Below, piece by piece: positions 5,544-5,720 of a stretch of DNA of 5,720 nt. The position numbers were made by a program, and so were the translations under genes. The DNA is from Burkholderiales bacterium (GTDB lineage: Bacteria > Pseudomonadota > Gammaproteobacteria > Burkholderiales > Burkholderiaceae_F), in the NCBI GenBank assembly GCA_021205255.1, contig JAJPXW010000265.1, positions 1-5,720 of the forward strand, written 5' to 3'. The notes under the pieces are model-generated. The model ran no database searches. It saw only the letters and a list, made by a program, of their open reading frames with translations, and was not told the origin of the DNA. Position 1 is the stretch's first letter, and the number at the start of each line of letters is the position of its first letter.

Positions 5544-5720
5544 ATGTATATGTTTTCCGACTATTTCTGGCTGACCATAGGAGGAATTTCACTAATCCTG
5601 ACTCTTCTCGGATGCATTGGCGTCTTTTGGTGGCTAATGTCGGGGAAGGGCCGTTTCTCAATTGCATTTGACCTAATTCTTGCTGGATTAATTGGTTGGG
5701 CACTTATGCTGTTCTTCAAG
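5544..5720 (+). CDS. Small inner-membrane protein, unrecognised (runs off the window)
   Basis: Fifty-nine codons are open from ATG to the right edge, with no stop seen. The protein begins MYMFSDYFWLTIGG. It has two hydrophobic segments, at about residues 8-33 (LTIGGISLILTLLGCIGVFWW) and 41-58 (IAFDLILAGLIGWALMLFF), joined by a short basic loop MSGKGR. This predicts a two-helix membrane hairpin with the loop in the cytoplasm and both ends outside, by the positive-inside rule. There is no signal-peptide cleavage site and no motif I recognise. It may be a complete small protein that ends just past the window, or the N-terminus of a larger membrane protein. It is divergent from the flavoprotein gene, which is weak context for a link to respiration. 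Confidence 0.7.
   Translation, partial: MYMFSDYFWLTIGGISLILTLLGCIGVFWWLMSGKGRFSIAFDLILAGLIGWALMLFFK

Overview
The window looks like chromosomal DNA from a moderately AT-rich, host-associated anaerobic bacterium. The evidence is a tRNA gene with encoded CCA, GGAG-type ribosome binding sites, and a secreted FMN/FAD flavoprotein reductase of the sort that is abundant in gut anaerobic Proteobacteria (for example Succinivibrionaceae or Sutterellaceae). The taxonomic guess is inference and has low confidence.

Layout, left to right. Positions 3-107 (+) hold the last 34 codons of an unrecognised gene. Positions 142-1416 (+) hold an intact U32-family protein related to the RNA-hydroxylation proteins TrhP/RlhA, with a four-cysteine iron-sulfur motif. 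A convergent tRNA-Arg(CCG) gene lies at 1515-1591 (-), with its own promoter to the right and a Rho-independent terminator to the left. Positions 1717-2717 (-) hold an aldo/keto reductase broken by one frameshift and one in-frame TAG. A 520-base gene-free stretch follows; it holds the aldo/keto reductase control region with an operator-like palindrome, several inverted repeats, and the terminator of the next gene. Positions 3238-5043 (-) hold a 601-codon periplasmic FMN-binding/FAD flavoprotein reductase interrupted by a single in-frame TAA at codon 283. A 500-base divergent intergenic region comes next; it contains an orphan terminator-like hairpin and possibly a short minus-strand RNA. Positions 5544-5720 (+) hold the start of a small two-helix membrane protein that runs off the window.

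Together: the translation-related genes (U32 protein, tRNA-Arg) are intact, while both redox genes on the minus strand carry disabling lesions. The flavoprotein carries only one lesion and otherwise looks conserved, so the loss is either recent or a sequencing/strain-level variant. The aldo/keto reductase carries two lesions plus suspicious missense changes and is a clear pseudogene. I see no mobile element, integrase, CRISPR array or defence system. The most interesting items are the single-stop flavoprotein with its unusual active site, and the orphan hairpin upstream of the membrane-protein gene.
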